Positions 1-9,005 of a DNA stretch of 64,000 nt are shown in pieces. The position numbers and the translations under genes were made by a program. Source of the DNA: Bacteroidota bacterium (GTDB lineage Bacteria; Bacteroidota; Bacteroidia; Bacteroidales; ML635J-15); contig JAKQEK010000014.1 in NCBI GenBank assembly GCA_029558535.1, forward strand, positions 1 through 64,000, given 5' to 3'. Below the pieces are notes generated by a model. That model saw nothing but the letters and a program-made list of their open reading frames with translations. It had not been told where the DNA came from and ran no database searches. The first letter of the stretch is position 1; every line of letters begins with the position of its first letter.

Positions 1-972
1 TATTCCATATTGGTCAGCAATACTGTAAGCATGCCAACCAAAATAGTATGTATTTGAAGAACCCGGAGTAAAATCAACACTTACAGATTGATAAGTCGTA
101 TAGGTAAAAGAAGGATTATCAAAAAGCTCAATAGCCATTCCTGCTGAGCTTTGACTTGTTCCATAATGAAGTTCAAGCTTTTCAATTCCAGAACTACTGT
201 TTGCCCTATATTTAAATTCAATCCTATAGGACACACCACCGGTTAAACTGAACCCTGGTGAAAAAGCCCAGTCATTTAGAGCAACTGAACCATCCCAACT
301 AATATACATACAATTAGGCGATGAACCCGGATATGTTGTTGATGTCATCCAATCATCACTAGGTGCACTATTATCTTCAATTATCCAACAGTTTGGCAAT
401 GACGGAGTAGAAACAGCATCAAAGTTCTCTGACCATGGTAAAGAAGTTATTGGTGCACATGCACATGAAGTAGTAATAAATGCATAGGTCCCAGTATTTG
501 TTCCTAAACTTGCGTTAGCTGTAACTACGGTACAATTCCCAGATATACTTTCGCCATTAGTAATGCCATTTAAAACAATCGAAAATTCAATACTTTTCTT
601 AACTTGTGCCGGTGCACTAAAAGAAATCTGAGTTGCTGTAACAGTAGCACCAGAAATTGCAATCCCTTTAAATGTACCACCAGTAAATGTACTCGCATCT
701 GTTCCTGATGGAAATGTTATTGTTACACTATGCCCAATATTGATTTGATAATCAGCAGAGTTGCCTACCGTTTGAGTAAAAGTATACGTGGAAATAGTAC
801 AACCTGTATTATTCGAAAGAGTTAATGACATAGAACCAAATGTTGAATTTGCGCCATAAGAACCTAAGCCAAAAAATATAAGAAAAAGAATAAAACTCAC
901 AAATAATATGTATTTAATATTATTCAAACTCTCTATAAAAAAGACTAATCTATTTCTTATAATACTTCTCAT
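1..972 (-). CDS. Secreted protein with choice-of-anchor J-like domain, truncated by window edge
   Basis: The frame is open from an ATG at 972 down to base 1, so 324 codons are visible and the C-terminus is missing. The start overlaps the end of the upstream gene by 23 bases. An N-terminal hydrophobic stretch (about residues 22-40, rich in F, L and I) follows a short basic segment, which reads as a signal anchor or signal peptide. Residues about 45-150 are Ser/Thr-rich beta-strand-like sequence. From about residue 170 the protein has the LPWSENFD start and the CW, DW and YRIEFKYRA features of the MAM-like or choice-of-anchor J domains seen in Bacteroidota type IX secreted proteins; the cargo protein at 38907-41738 carries a similar LPYTNAFD segment. 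A sorting domain would be expected beyond the window edge, but that is inference. Confidence 0.75.
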   Translation of the reverse strand, partial: MRSIIRNRLVFFIESLNNIKYILFVSFILFLIFFGLGSYGANSTFGSMSLTLSNNTGCTISTYTFTQTVGNSADYQINIGHSVTITFPSGTDASTFTGGTFKGIAISGATVTATQISFSAPAQVKKSIEFSIVLNGITNGESISGNCTVVTANASLGTNTGTYAFITTSCACAPITSLPWSENFDAVSTPSLPNCWIIEDNSAPSDDWMTSTTYPGSSPNCMYISWDGSVALNDWAFSPGFSLTGGVSYRIEFKYRANSSSGIEKLELHYGTSQSSAGMAIELFDNPSFTYTTYQSVSVDFTPGSSNTYYFGWHAYSIADQYGI

Positions 973-1489
973 AAAACTCATCTTTTTCTTTTTCGTGCTG
1001 CATCTTCGATTCTTCCTTTTCGCTTGCAGGTATAGGTCCATAAGGATGACCTGCCATCCACATAGAGAACCTTTTTTCATAAACTCTTTCTTGTTCCGCA
1101 TTACCATCCTTTATATAGACAGGAGCAGGATGATAACAACTCATGTCATAATCTTGGAAATCCTGAAAGACCGGAGGAATATCCAATACTTCATTAAACT
1201 CAGGATACTCTGCATACCAGTCAGTAACTGATTTGTTAAATAAAGCAATGTCAATGTCCTTATTCCCAGTATATGTAAAAGAAGGAAAAGAATAATTTTC
1301 TCTAAAATAAACAATCAAATCTCTCTTCCATACTTTATTGTCATAAATATTATTCCCAGTCGAAACATATTTCACCAAAATTCCTAATTCTTCAGCCTTT
1401 TGCACTGAATATTGATCATTCTGAGCAAATGATGTATGAATCATGGCAAAGAAAAATATATATAATAAAAAAACAAATGTATATTTCAT
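950..1489 (-). CDS. Hypothetical secreted protein, 179 aa
   Basis: I do not recognise a family. The N-terminus is a clear signal peptide (hydrophobic residues 4-20, ending SFAQ), so the product is probably exported. The mature part is acidic and aromatic-rich (many Y, D and P), with a charged Glu/Lys C-terminal tail that may form a helix. A -7 promoter box (TATCTTTG on the minus strand) lies at 1523-1530, 34 bases upstream of the ATG. The gene overlaps the start of the next minus-strand gene by 23 bases, so the two are probably cotranscribed and may act together at the cell surface. Confidence 0.7.
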   Translation of the reverse strand: MKYTFVFLLYIFFFAMIHTSFAQNDQYSVQKAEELGILVKYVSTGNNIYDNKVWKRDLIVYFRENYSFPSFTYTGNKDIDIALFNKSVTDWYAEYPEFNEVLDIPPVFQDFQDYDMSCYHPAPVYIKDGNAEQERVYEKRFSMWMAGHPYGPIPASEKEESKMQHEKEKDEFYEKYYKK

Positions 1490-1522
1490 AAAATTACATT
1501 TCTAATTCTGTATGTATTATTA

Positions 1523-1530
1523 CAAAGATA
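1523..1530 (-). promoter_or_regulatory. Bacteroidota -7 box for the 179-aa gene
   Basis: The minus strand reads TATCTTTG, an exact match to the TAnnTTTG consensus of the Bacteroidota primary sigma factor. It lies 34 bases upstream of the ATG at 1489. No clear -33 TTTG was found. Confidence 0.5.
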
Positions 1531-1823
1531 TACATATATTTTATAGAAGTCAATTATATTTATCAAATTTATACAACACATATTGTTTATAAACAGCTCT
1601 GTTTTATATATTTAGCACATATTTTTATATTTTCATTTTTACTTTTAGTATTTAATGACTATGTGGTTATTGTTTCACTGTTTATAATTATTCAAGTTTT
1701 TTTATATTACTGTCAATAACTCTTCTCAAATAATGAATTAAAATATCTCACTACTAATAATCATTTGTTGAAAACTGTCAGGTAAACTATTGAAATTTAA
1801 TCAATCTCTAATCATATTTTTTG

Positions 1824-1831
1824 TACATTTG
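1824..1831 (+). promoter_or_regulatory. -7 box upstream of phoH; decides the start
   Basis: TACATTTG matches TAnnTTTG exactly and lies 21 bases upstream of the ATG at 1853. It sits inside the longer frame that could begin at a TTG at 1790, so that longer start is unlikely. Confidence 0.55.
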
Positions 1832-1852
1832 CTATTTAAAAATAGATATCAA

Positions 1853-3217
1853 ATGGCAAAAGACAAGAAAGTAAAAACAACAAAACCGGAGCAAACCAAA
1901 TCGAAGATATTTATACTTGATACTAACGTGTTATTGCATGATTTTAAATGTATTTTTAAATTTGAGGAAAATGATGTAGTTCTCCCGATTGTTGTCCTCG
2001 AAGAGCTTGACAAATTTAAAAAAGGTAATGATCTGATAAATTTCCACGCGAGAGAATTTACCAGAACAATTGACAGTTTGTCAGGAGATGATTATTTTAA
2101 AGAAGGAGTAAGCCTTGGCGAAGGACTGGGCAGATTATTTATAGAAACCGGTAAGCCTTTTTCGGAAGAATTACAAAATAATTTTCCGGAGCATCGTCCC
2201 GACCACATGATTTTAGCAATAGCTGAATATTACAATAATAATCATTCAGACAGACAAATAATACTTGTAACAAAAGATATTAATTTACGGGTAAAAGCAA
2301 AAGCATTAGGAATAAATGCAGAAGACTACAAACATGACCATGTAGAACATCTCGAAAGACTAAACAGAGAAGTTATAACCGTTGAAAGCCTTGGTAAAGC
2401 AACTATAAACAGTCTTTACGAAAAAACCGAAGGTATACCTCTTGAAGATTTGGAGCTTGAAACCACACCTCATTCAAATCAATATTTTATATTAAAAAAC
2501 GGTTCCTCAAGTGCATTGGCTCATTATAATCCGAATTCAAAGAATGTCGAAAGAGTTTTAAAAACTACTGTTTATGGTATAGAACCGCGAAATGCTGAGC
2601 AAGCATTTGCAATAGACGCTCTTCTGAGACCGGAAGTAATGCTGGTTTCATTAACCGGTAAAGCCGGCACCGGAAAGACTTTGTTAGCTCTCGCAGCAGC
2701 ATTACATCAGAAAAAAGATTTCCATCAAATTTTTCTGGCTCGTCCTATTGTATCACTTTCAAATAAGGAAATGGGTTATTTGCCTGGTGATGCAAAAGAA
2801 AAGGTTACCCCATACATGCAACCGCTGTTTGACAATTTATCTGTAATAAAGCATCAGTTTAAACCCCAAAGCCCAGATTTTAATAAAATAGATGAAATGC
2901 TTCAAAGCGAAAAACTTCTGATTGAGCCTTTAGCATATATCCGTGGCAGAAGTCTTTCAAAAGTATTCTTTATAATTGACGAAGCTCAAAATCTTACACC
3001 TCACGAGATAAAGACTATTATAACAAGAGCCGGCGAAGGAACAAAACTGGTATTTACCGGTGATATCGAGCAAATTGATTCCCCTTATCTTGATGCAAGA
3101 TCTAACGGATTATCTTATTTGACTACGAAAATGAAAGGGCAGGATATTTTTGCTCACGTTAATCTTGTTAAAGGAGAAAGAAGTTTTCTGGCAGAACTGG
3201 CAAGTAACTTACTGTAA
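1853..3217 (+). CDS. phoH: PIN-PhoH family protein (predicted RNase/ATP-dependent RNA helicase)
   Basis: This is a two-domain cytoplasmic protein. The N-terminal PIN nuclease domain (about residues 15-165) shows FILDTNVLLHD, the VVLEELDKFK strand-helix, and the later acidic positions in PDHMILA and LVTKDINLRVKA. The C-terminal PhoH ATPase (about 220-450) has a Walker A GKAGTGKT and a Walker B FFIIDEAQN, followed by FTGDIEQID. The same order occurs in actinobacterial PhoH2 and Bacillus YlaK; PhoH2 has reported RNA helicase and RNase activity. The length (454 residues from the ATG at 1853) fits this family. The ATG at 1853 is preferred over the TTG at 1790 because of the promoter box between them. 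The glycosyltransferase starts 14 bases after the stop, so the two may share a transcript. Confidence 0.9.
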   Translation: MAKDKKVKTTKPEQTKSKIFILDTNVLLHDFKCIFKFEENDVVLPIVVLEELDKFKKGNDLINFHAREFTRTIDSLSGDDYFKEGVSLGEGLGRLFIETGKPFSEELQNNFPEHRPDHMILAIAEYYNNNHSDRQIILVTKDINLRVKAKALGINAEDYKHDHVEHLERLNREVITVESLGKATINSLYEKTEGIPLEDLELETTPHSNQYFILKNGSSSALAHYNPNSKNVERVLKTTVYGIEPRNAEQAFAIDALLRPEVMLVSLTGKAGTGKTLLALAAALHQKKDFHQIFLARPIVSLSNKEMGYLPGDAKEKVTPYMQPLFDNLSVIKHQFKPQSPDFNKIDEMLQSEKLLIEPLAYIRGRSLSKVFFIIDEAQNLTPHEIKTIITRAGEGTKLVFTGDIEQIDSPYLDARSNGLSYLTTKMKGQDIFAHVNLVKGERSFLAELASNLL

Positions 3218-3231
3218 GATATCTGAAATTG

Positions 3232-4257
3232 ATGAAAAAAGTTGCAGTTGTAATATTAAACTGGAATGGAAAAAATTTTCTGGAGAAATTTTTACAAAAT
3301 CTTATTAATAATACAAGCAACGATTTAGCTGAAATATGCATCATTGATAACTATTCAACAGACGGATCCGTTTCATATTTAAAAAAAGATTTTCCGAAAA
3401 TCCCACTTGTAGAATTAGATAAAAATTATGGCTTTGCAGGAGGTTATAACCGGGGATTAAAAGAAATTGAGTCTGAATATTTTTTGCTGCTTAATTCAGA
3501 TATTGAAGTTCCTCAGGATTGGTTAATGCCATTGCTGAATTTAATGGAGAATGACTCTTCGATAGGCGTTTGCGGACCTAAATTATTGAATTACAATGAC
3601 AAAAATTGTTTTGAATATGCCGGTGCTTCAGGCGGTTACATAGACAAATATGCCTATCCGTTTTGCAGAGGCAGAATTTTCGAGCATTGTGAAACTGATA
3701 CCGGACAGTATAATGACATTGCTGACTGTTTCTGGATAAGTGGAGCTGCATTTATGATTAAATCCGAGCTGTTTTTTAAAGCCGGTGGTTTTGATGACAA
3801 GTTCTTTGCTCATCAGGAAGAAATAGATTTGTGCTGGAGAATACAGAATTTAGGCTACCGAGTGGTTATTCAACCCGAAAGTACTGTTTATCACATTGGA
3901 GGTGGTACTTTGCCAAAATCAAATCCTTTTAAGACATTTTTGAACTTTAGGAATAATCTTTTCCTAATTGAAAAGAATATACCTAGATATAAAAGAAATA
4001 AAGTAAAATTTGTCAGATTATTTACCGATCAGATTGCTTTGTACAGAATGATTTTTCAAGGTAATTTTGCTGAAGCATTTGCAATAATAAAAGCATATTT
4101 TCATTTTTGGTATTATTCAAAACAAATGAGTAAGCAACGCAAAATTATTAAGCCAAAGTCTGTAAAATACCTCAAGGGATATTATAATCATAGCATAGTA
4201 AAAGATTTTTTTCTGATGAAGAAAAAGAAATTCAGCGACCTGAATTTTGATCAATAA
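3232..4257 (+). CDS. Glycosyltransferase family 2 (WbbL/rhamnosyltransferase-like)
   Basis: The protein transfers a sugar from a nucleotide donor, probably to a cell-envelope glycan; the exact substrate cannot be read. The GT-A fold begins at residue 5 with VVILNWNGKNFLEKFL, followed by IIDNYSTDGS, then LLNSDIEV, which carries the metal-binding acidic motif. WISGAAFMIKSELF and the GFDDKFFAHQEEIDLCWR block complete the catalytic domain. The C-terminal 90 residues are basic and aromatic, which fits peripheral membrane contact. The frame can also open at a TTG three bases upstream (3229), but the ATG at 3232 is preferred. The last 26 bases overlap the end of the convergent Nudix gene. Confidence 0.88.
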   Translation: MKKVAVVILNWNGKNFLEKFLQNLINNTSNDLAEICIIDNYSTDGSVSYLKKDFPKIPLVELDKNYGFAGGYNRGLKEIESEYFLLLNSDIEVPQDWLMPLLNLMENDSSIGVCGPKLLNYNDKNCFEYAGASGGYIDKYAYPFCRGRIFEHCETDTGQYNDIADCFWISGAAFMIKSELFFKAGGFDDKFFAHQEEIDLCWRIQNLGYRVVIQPESTVYHIGGGTLPKSNPFKTFLNFRNNLFLIEKNIPRYKRNKVKFVRLFTDQIALYRMIFQGNFAEAFAIIKAYFHFWYYSKQMSKQRKIIKPKSVKYLKGYYNHSIVKDFFLMKKKKFSDLNFDQ

Positions 4258-4879
4258 GAGCTTGAAATTCTGACAAAACCATTGCAGTTGCACCCCAAAC
4301 AATTTTATTATTAAGCATATAACAAGGAGCATTTATTTCCATTTCTCTGACAGTTATCTTTTTGGATGTTTCAGAATTTAATAGTTCGAACAAATCAGCT
4401 ATAAAAATATTTTTTACTTCCTCTGGACACATTTTAAATTTGGGTACAAAATCAATTGAACAAATAACAGGAGTTACCGAATAGCCACTAATTGGAATTT
4501 GTACCGGAGTTAAACTGCCGATATAATTACTTCTATCTATTTTAACGCCTATTTCTTCTTCTGCCTCCCTTATTGCTGTTTCAATAATATCTGCATCGGT
4601 TTTTTCCTTTTTGCCCCCCGGAAAAGCTATTTGTCCAGAATGAGGACCAGCATCAGGCATACGTTCAATTAAAACAGTCTTGTGAATTCCTTGTTGTTCA
4701 AAAATCAAAATTAAAACCGCTGCTTCATTTAAAACTACTTCATAATTAAAATACTCCGGTTGATTTTTCGGGAACTCGGGAATCATTCTTTTTTGAGCTT
4801 CAACACCGGGTAAAGGTTTTTGAAGAGCAGACTCTAAGAATCCCTCAATTGAAATTATATTAAAACCTAAAGACACCAA
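4232..4879 (-). CDS. Nudix hydrolase, CoA pyrophosphatase type
   Basis: The protein likely hydrolyses CoA or a related nucleotide diphosphate such as acyl-CoA or FAD. A Nudix box runs from about residue 88 to 112 (FPGGKKEKTD then REAEEEIGV); the Asp where general Nudix boxes have Glu is usual in CoA-type members. The downstream LTPVQIPISGYSVTPVI segment matches the second conserved motif of the UPF0035/NudL group. The length (215 residues) is normal. No ATG exists in the N-terminal extension: the frame begins with TTG at 4879 and GTG at 4876, and an in-frame stop lies upstream. The first Met (residue 32) would cut into the family's conserved N-terminus, so a non-ATG start is likely. Confidence 0.85.
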   Translation of the reverse strand: MVSLGFNIISIEGFLESALQKPLPGVEAQKRMIPEFPKNQPEYFNYEVVLNEAAVLILIFEQQGIHKTVLIERMPDAGPHSGQIAFPGGKKEKTDADIIETAIREAEEEIGVKIDRSNYIGSLTPVQIPISGYSVTPVICSIDFVPKFKMCPEEVKNIFIADLFELLNSETSKKITVREMEINAPCYMLNNKIVWGATAMVLSEFQALIDQNSGR

Positions 4880-4954
4880 ACTATATATTTAAATATTTTA
4901 CAACAAAATTAAGTAAAGTTTATAGAAAGTCATTCATTGTAAGAAATTTTATTT

Positions 4955-4987
4955 GATACTTACAAAAACAATAAGTGTCTTTTTTTT
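4955..4987 (+). terminator. Terminator-like hairpin between divergent genes
   Basis: The arms gatactta and taagtgtc pair at 7 of 8 positions and are followed by a run of eight T, which is the form of a plus-strand intrinsic terminator. It lies between divergent genes, where no terminator is needed for the flanking coding transcripts, and ends just before a -7 box. It may insulate the downstream gene or be chance in T-rich DNA. Confidence 0.35.
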
Positions 4988-4989
4988 AT

Positions 4990-4997
4990 TATTTTTG
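4990..4997 (+). promoter_or_regulatory. -7 box for the 831-aa secreted protein
   Basis: TATTTTTG matches TAnnTTTG, 29 bases upstream of the ATG at 5027. Confidence 0.45.
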
Positions 4998-5026
4998 CTT
5001 TAAGACTAACTGTAAATTTAGTAATC

Positions 5027-7522
5027 ATGAAAAATCAAGGAGCTCTTATTTTTGTAATTTGTTGTCTAACAGTATTATCAAATACAGCTTTTTGCCAATG
5101 CGACTGTTATGGGGAATGGGAATATGTTCCAAATAGTGGAACGATGTTTACTAATGTATTTGAAAACGACTTCGAATATGAATATATGGAAAAACTGACA
5201 ATCAATGAAAATTTGCCAAATATACTAATTGAAAAAGATGTCATATATTGTGATTATTATGTTGTAGGAGAATACAATAGTGAAACAGGATGGGAAATGT
5301 CAAGAACTCCCAAATATGAAGATGGATTTATGTTTCTTGATGGGAACAACAACAGAATTGCTCCTTCTTCTGGGTACAACTGTTTTAAAAGAATTGGTAG
5401 TGTTCAACTTTATCCCAATAATTACAAAAATATATACAAATCGCTTGATGTACTAGGCAGACTAAAAGAAGACACGAGATTTATTTCAAATTGTGATGAA
5501 TATACCACTCCTAACGTGCTTAGTTATTTTAACTGCTGCACAGGAGACTATATAATTATAGATAATTATGGCAATGGTAGTGGAGAAATAAAATATTTCA
5601 AATATGTAAAAAAAGGTGAACAGGTTAAGAGTTCTTACGCAATTAAAGCAGGTTCCAATCCGAAAGAGATTAAAACAGATGGTAAATCAACCACAGAAAT
5701 TAATGCTCAGCTTTATGAATTTATTGATGGGGTTGAAAGCTCCGGCAAACCGGTTTCGGGGAAAGTTCTAAATTTTCAAATACTTGACCAGTATGGCAAA
5801 ACTCCGGGGAGCTTATCTGCTTCAACTGCTATTACCGATGAAAATGGAATTGCAAAAGTTATTTATAAATCCCCTGATGCGGCTAGAATAGAAGATTCGC
5901 TACATTTAATTAACACAGCTACAATTAAAGTCAGTCAAAATGATTTTAACATAGAAGATATTGTTTACATTAATTTTGTTTCGGATCGGGCCAAAGTGTT
6001 TGTTGAGCCTTCTAACGGTTTGATTTCAAGTTATGGCATTGTACCTCCCGATAAAAGATATCCCGCAAAAATCAGAGTGTATTTTGAAAATGAAAATCTC
6101 GAACCCAAAACAAATGCAGAAGTTTATGCTGAAATAAAAGGAGAAAAAACTGTTGGTAAATTAAGGGCAAAAAACGGAACAGAATCTAACAAGCTAACTC
6201 TTAGTACTGACAATTCAGGTTTCGTTGAGTTTTACTATTTCTATTCATTAAATGAAGTTTCTGATAATCATATTATTGAGGAGATTGAGATTAAAACGAC
6301 AGATATGGTAAAACCCGTAACAGCGAAAATTTCGATTGGATTAAATCTGGTAATAGAAAAACTCGAAAATAAATATGAGGGAAAAGGAGTAATAAATGCA
6401 GGTGAACAGATTCCGATTATGATAAAAATAAAAGATATTTGGAATCCCGACGCAGATCTGAGCGAAATTATAAATTACTGGGGAATTGGAGGAGATCATG
6501 GTAATGACAAGCTTTACTTATATCTGGAAATTAAAAATAATTCATACATACCTGAATATTTAATGGATTATTTAAGAGAAAGCCGTTTTCCGGAAAAGCC
6601 TTTTAAAGACAAGGTTGAAGTAAGAAGTTTCAAAGATAAGAAAGAGTATAATATTCTATGGATATCCGAATCATCTTTAAACAAATACGGCTATCCAGTT
6701 GTAACACCATCTGCAACAGGCAATCACTATTATGAAGCTGAAATAAAGCTTACAGATCAAAATGGGCAAGAAATACTCAATACAAAGAATTCTTTAAAGA
6801 AGTCTTATTTTAATCTTACAACCGGACTAGCAGCCGATGCAATTTATATTTATTTTATTCAAAATCCTTTAAAACCACAGACACGGGAAGCAGAGGTTTT
6901 TGCATATGCTCTAAACTTAATGGGTATGGGTACATTAATTTCTGTTGTTGACGCAATGGATGCAATAAACAAAGGAGATACAGATGCCCTGTATAATACA
7001 ATTTTTTCAGAAATAAAGTCATACTTTTTTGATTTAGCGAAAGATAAATCTCCCGATTTTAAAATAACTATGGATGCTTATTCCAGAATTTGCATTGCTG
7101 AAAATATTGTTGAAGAAATGAAAAGGTATGTAAAAGACATAGACAAGGATTATGATAAACTATTGAGCAGACTAGTCACAAGTTTTGATGGAAAAACCGA
7201 ACAATTAATAATATTAAAAGGTAACGGAAATCAAAAACTCAGTATATTAGATAATACGGATAAAGGAGAAGAAGGCGTTAACCTTTTTAAAGGGAAAATT
7301 AATATTAAAATAGACGGCGTTGATGACAAAACAAAAGAAAATGTATCTAAAATAATCAAGCCAAAAGATAAGTTTATTGAAGTGCCTGCTTATGAGAACA
7401 AACTCTATTACGATAATGAAAAAAGGATTAGTTCTTTAAAAAGTGGAAACCATTCATTCTATATTATTCCTACCGGTATGGAATACCAAATTGAAAATAC
7501 TGATCAACAAAATGTATATTAA
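5027..7522 (+). CDS. Large secreted protein with Ig-like (Big_1-like) domains, function unknown
   Basis: A signal peptide covers residues 1-24 (hydrophobic core, ending TAFCQ) and is followed by a Cys-containing mature N-terminus (CDCYGEW). Residues about 210-320 resemble bacterial Ig-like invasin repeats: GKPVSGKVLNFQ, then STAITDENGIAKVIY, which is the typical D-x-x-G-x-A pattern. A second similar unit runs about 335-445 (NSGFVEFYYFY). The C-terminal half has no domain I recognise; it contains a hydrophobic helix around residue 620-650. No type IX sorting domain is visible at the C-terminus, so the protein may stay periplasmic or be a surface protein exported another way. It stands alone, with its own promoter box, convergent to gatD. 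Confidence 0.75.
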   Translation: MKNQGALIFVICCLTVLSNTAFCQCDCYGEWEYVPNSGTMFTNVFENDFEYEYMEKLTINENLPNILIEKDVIYCDYYVVGEYNSETGWEMSRTPKYEDGFMFLDGNNNRIAPSSGYNCFKRIGSVQLYPNNYKNIYKSLDVLGRLKEDTRFISNCDEYTTPNVLSYFNCCTGDYIIIDNYGNGSGEIKYFKYVKKGEQVKSSYAIKAGSNPKEIKTDGKSTTEINAQLYEFIDGVESSGKPVSGKVLNFQILDQYGKTPGSLSASTAITDENGIAKVIYKSPDAARIEDSLHLINTATIKVSQNDFNIEDIVYINFVSDRAKVFVEPSNGLISSYGIVPPDKRYPAKIRVYFENENLEPKTNAEVYAEIKGEKTVGKLRAKNGTESNKLTLSTDNSGFVEFYYFYSLNEVSDNHIIEEIEIKTTDMVKPVTAKISIGLNLVIEKLENKYEGKGVINAGEQIPIMIKIKDIWNPDADLSEIINYWGIGGDHGNDKLYLYLEIKNNSYIPEYLMDYLRESRFPEKPFKDKVEVRSFKDKKEYNILWISESSLNKYGYPVVTPSATGNHYYEAEIKLTDQNGQEILNTKNSLKKSYFNLTTGLAADAIYIYFIQNPLKPQTREAEVFAYALNLMGMGTLISVVDAMDAINKGDTDALYNTIFSEIKSYFFDLAKDKSPDFKITMDAYSRICIAENIVEEMKRYVKDIDKDYDKLLSRLVTSFDGKTEQLIILKGNGNQKLSILDNTDKGEEGVNLFKGKINIKIDGVDDKTKENVSKIIKPKDKFIEVPAYENKLYYDNEKRISSLKSGNHSFYIIPTGMEYQIENTDQQNVY

Positions 7523-7599
7523 ATTATTGTTTTTAAAATTAGACACTCAGAATAAAAGCAAACTAAATGAATCCATGACTCACTAGTTTAAACGATAGT

Positions 7600-8988
7600 T
7601 TATTTTCTCACCTTTCTTATAAAATCTTCTACTTCGGGTACTCCACCCTGATACACCAGATAACCATTATATGGTTCACGTTCTGTAATTTCATCATTTA
7701 TCGGCGTAAGCATAAGCTTCTTGACTTCTTCCGGATCATCCGTTTGTCCTAATGCCCAACTTAATTTTATATATCCTACTTCGGGTAACATATTACCGGC
7801 AGGAATAATGCCCATCGCCATCATATCACGACCTGTATCATATACGTACATTTGCACATATCCCCAAATCGTTTGCAGTGTCATATACATATGAACTCCC
7901 GCAGCATGTGCACGTCTTATAGCCGGATAAATTTCCTTGTTAACGTGACCTAATCCTGTTCCGACAATAATAATTCCCTTGTATCCTGCATCTACTATAG
8001 CATCAATTACGTCCGGCTTCATTCCTGTATAATAATATACCATCGTAACTTTGTCGCTGAAATATGGTTTAATAATTACATTTCTGTCGTTACGCCGCTT
8101 ATTGTAATCTTTCTTTATTGGAGTTACCCCTTTTGTTGTAACCATTGCTACAGGGGTGTCGCCAATTGTTCTGAAGGTAGAACGATATGATGAGTGCATT
8201 TTTCTTACTCTTGTTCCTTTGTGTAACAAACCATACTCATCAGAAGTAGGCCCAAACATACAAACCAGCACTTCGGCAATATCAGAAGTCCCAGCAGTTT
8301 TCATTGCATGCTGCAGGTTTAATGCTGCATCGGAGCTTGGGCGATCTGACGAACGCTGTGAACCCACAAGTACAACAGGTACAGGTAAGTTTTGACACAT
8401 AAATGTCAACACTGCTCCCGTGTGATGAAGGGTATCTGTGCCATGACCAATAACGATACCATCAATTCCATTTTCAATTTCTCTGCCTATCGCTTTTGCC
8501 AGTTCAATATATTGCTGTGGACCCATGTTCTCACTAAAAACAGCAAAAATCTTTTCAGTATCAAGATTACAGATATCTGCAAGCTCGGGCACTGCCCCGT
8601 ACAATTCACCGGGTGAAAAAGCAGGAATTACTGCACCTGTTCTGTAATCAAGTCTTGATGCAATTGTTCCACCCGTTCCAAATAGTTTAACATGAGGCAA
8701 TCCTTCGGTATATGGAAACTGCTTTTCGGGAATTGCATAATTGGCTTTTTTATAGCCAACTTCTTTCATGTCAATAATTGTATTTATATCTATTCCGATA
8801 TTATAACCGGTAATAACCTTCATCACAATATGCTCATCATCATCATTAGAAGACCTCGGCAAAATTGTACCTTTAAATTCGCCCCTGGTTGTATTCATTT
8901 CTGCCTGTCCCCAAACACGAACATTAAATTTTTTCAACACGTCAAGAGAACGTCCTTTATACCCCTGAAAAAAATCTGTATTCTCCAT
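7600..8988 (-). CDS. gatD: Archaeal-type Glu-tRNA(Gln) amidotransferase subunit D (asparaginase-like)
   Basis: GatD releases ammonia from Asn or Gln and feeds it to GatE, which converts Glu-tRNA(Gln) to Gln-tRNA(Gln). The N-terminal 95 residues form the beta-barrel domain that separates GatD from plain asparaginases. The asparaginase fold then shows GTGGTIAS at 104-111 (the second Thr is the expected nucleophile), a later GHGTDTL (Thr-Asp pair), GSQRSSDRPSSDAA, and GTRVRKMHSSYR carrying the family Lys. The length (462) matches archaeal GatD (about 435-450), whereas type I/II asparaginases have about 330. The ATG lies 17 bases downstream of the gatE stop, so the two form an operon gatE-gatD. 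The alternative of a simple asparaginase is unlikely given the N-terminal domain and the adjacent GatE. Base composition resembles the neighbours. Confidence 0.93.
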   Translation of the reverse strand: MENTDFFQGYKGRSLDVLKKFNVRVWGQAEMNTTRGEFKGTILPRSSNDDDEHIVMKVITGYNIGIDINTIIDMKEVGYKKANYAIPEKQFPYTEGLPHVKLFGTGGTIASRLDYRTGAVIPAFSPGELYGAVPELADICNLDTEKIFAVFSENMGPQQYIELAKAIGREIENGIDGIVIGHGTDTLHHTGAVLTFMCQNLPVPVVLVGSQRSSDRPSSDAALNLQHAMKTAGTSDIAEVLVCMFGPTSDEYGLLHKGTRVRKMHSSYRSTFRTIGDTPVAMVTTKGVTPIKKDYNKRRNDRNVIIKPYFSDKVTMVYYYTGMKPDVIDAIVDAGYKGIIIVGTGLGHVNKEIYPAIRRAHAAGVHMYMTLQTIWGYVQMYVYDTGRDMMAMGIIPAGNMLPEVGYIKLSWALGQTDDPEEVKKLMLTPINDEITEREPYNGYLVYQGGVPEVEDFIRKVRK

Positions 8989-9005
8989 TATAAAATATAT
9001 TTCAA

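Larger units (their letters stand above)
1490..1852. other. AT-rich divergent intergenic region
   Basis: This stretch of about 360 bases separates two divergent genes. It holds one -7 box for each direction (1523-1530 on minus, 1824-1831 on plus). I see no RNA gene, no strong hairpin and no coding pattern in the remainder. Confidence 0.6.

Noticed and set aside
1490-1852. A small RNA or riboswitch upstream of phoH
   Set aside because: Only AT-rich sequence and promoter boxes were seen; no conserved RNA element was recognised.
3628-4332. Minus-strand frames within the glycosyltransferase gene
   Set aside because: They are shadows of the real plus-strand gene, which has clear GT2 motifs.
8156-8616. 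Plus-strand frames of 74-79 codons
   Set aside because: They are antisense shadows of gatD with no family features.
7600-8988. Plain L-asparaginase
   Set aside because: The extra N-terminal barrel, family motifs and adjacency to GatE favour GatD.
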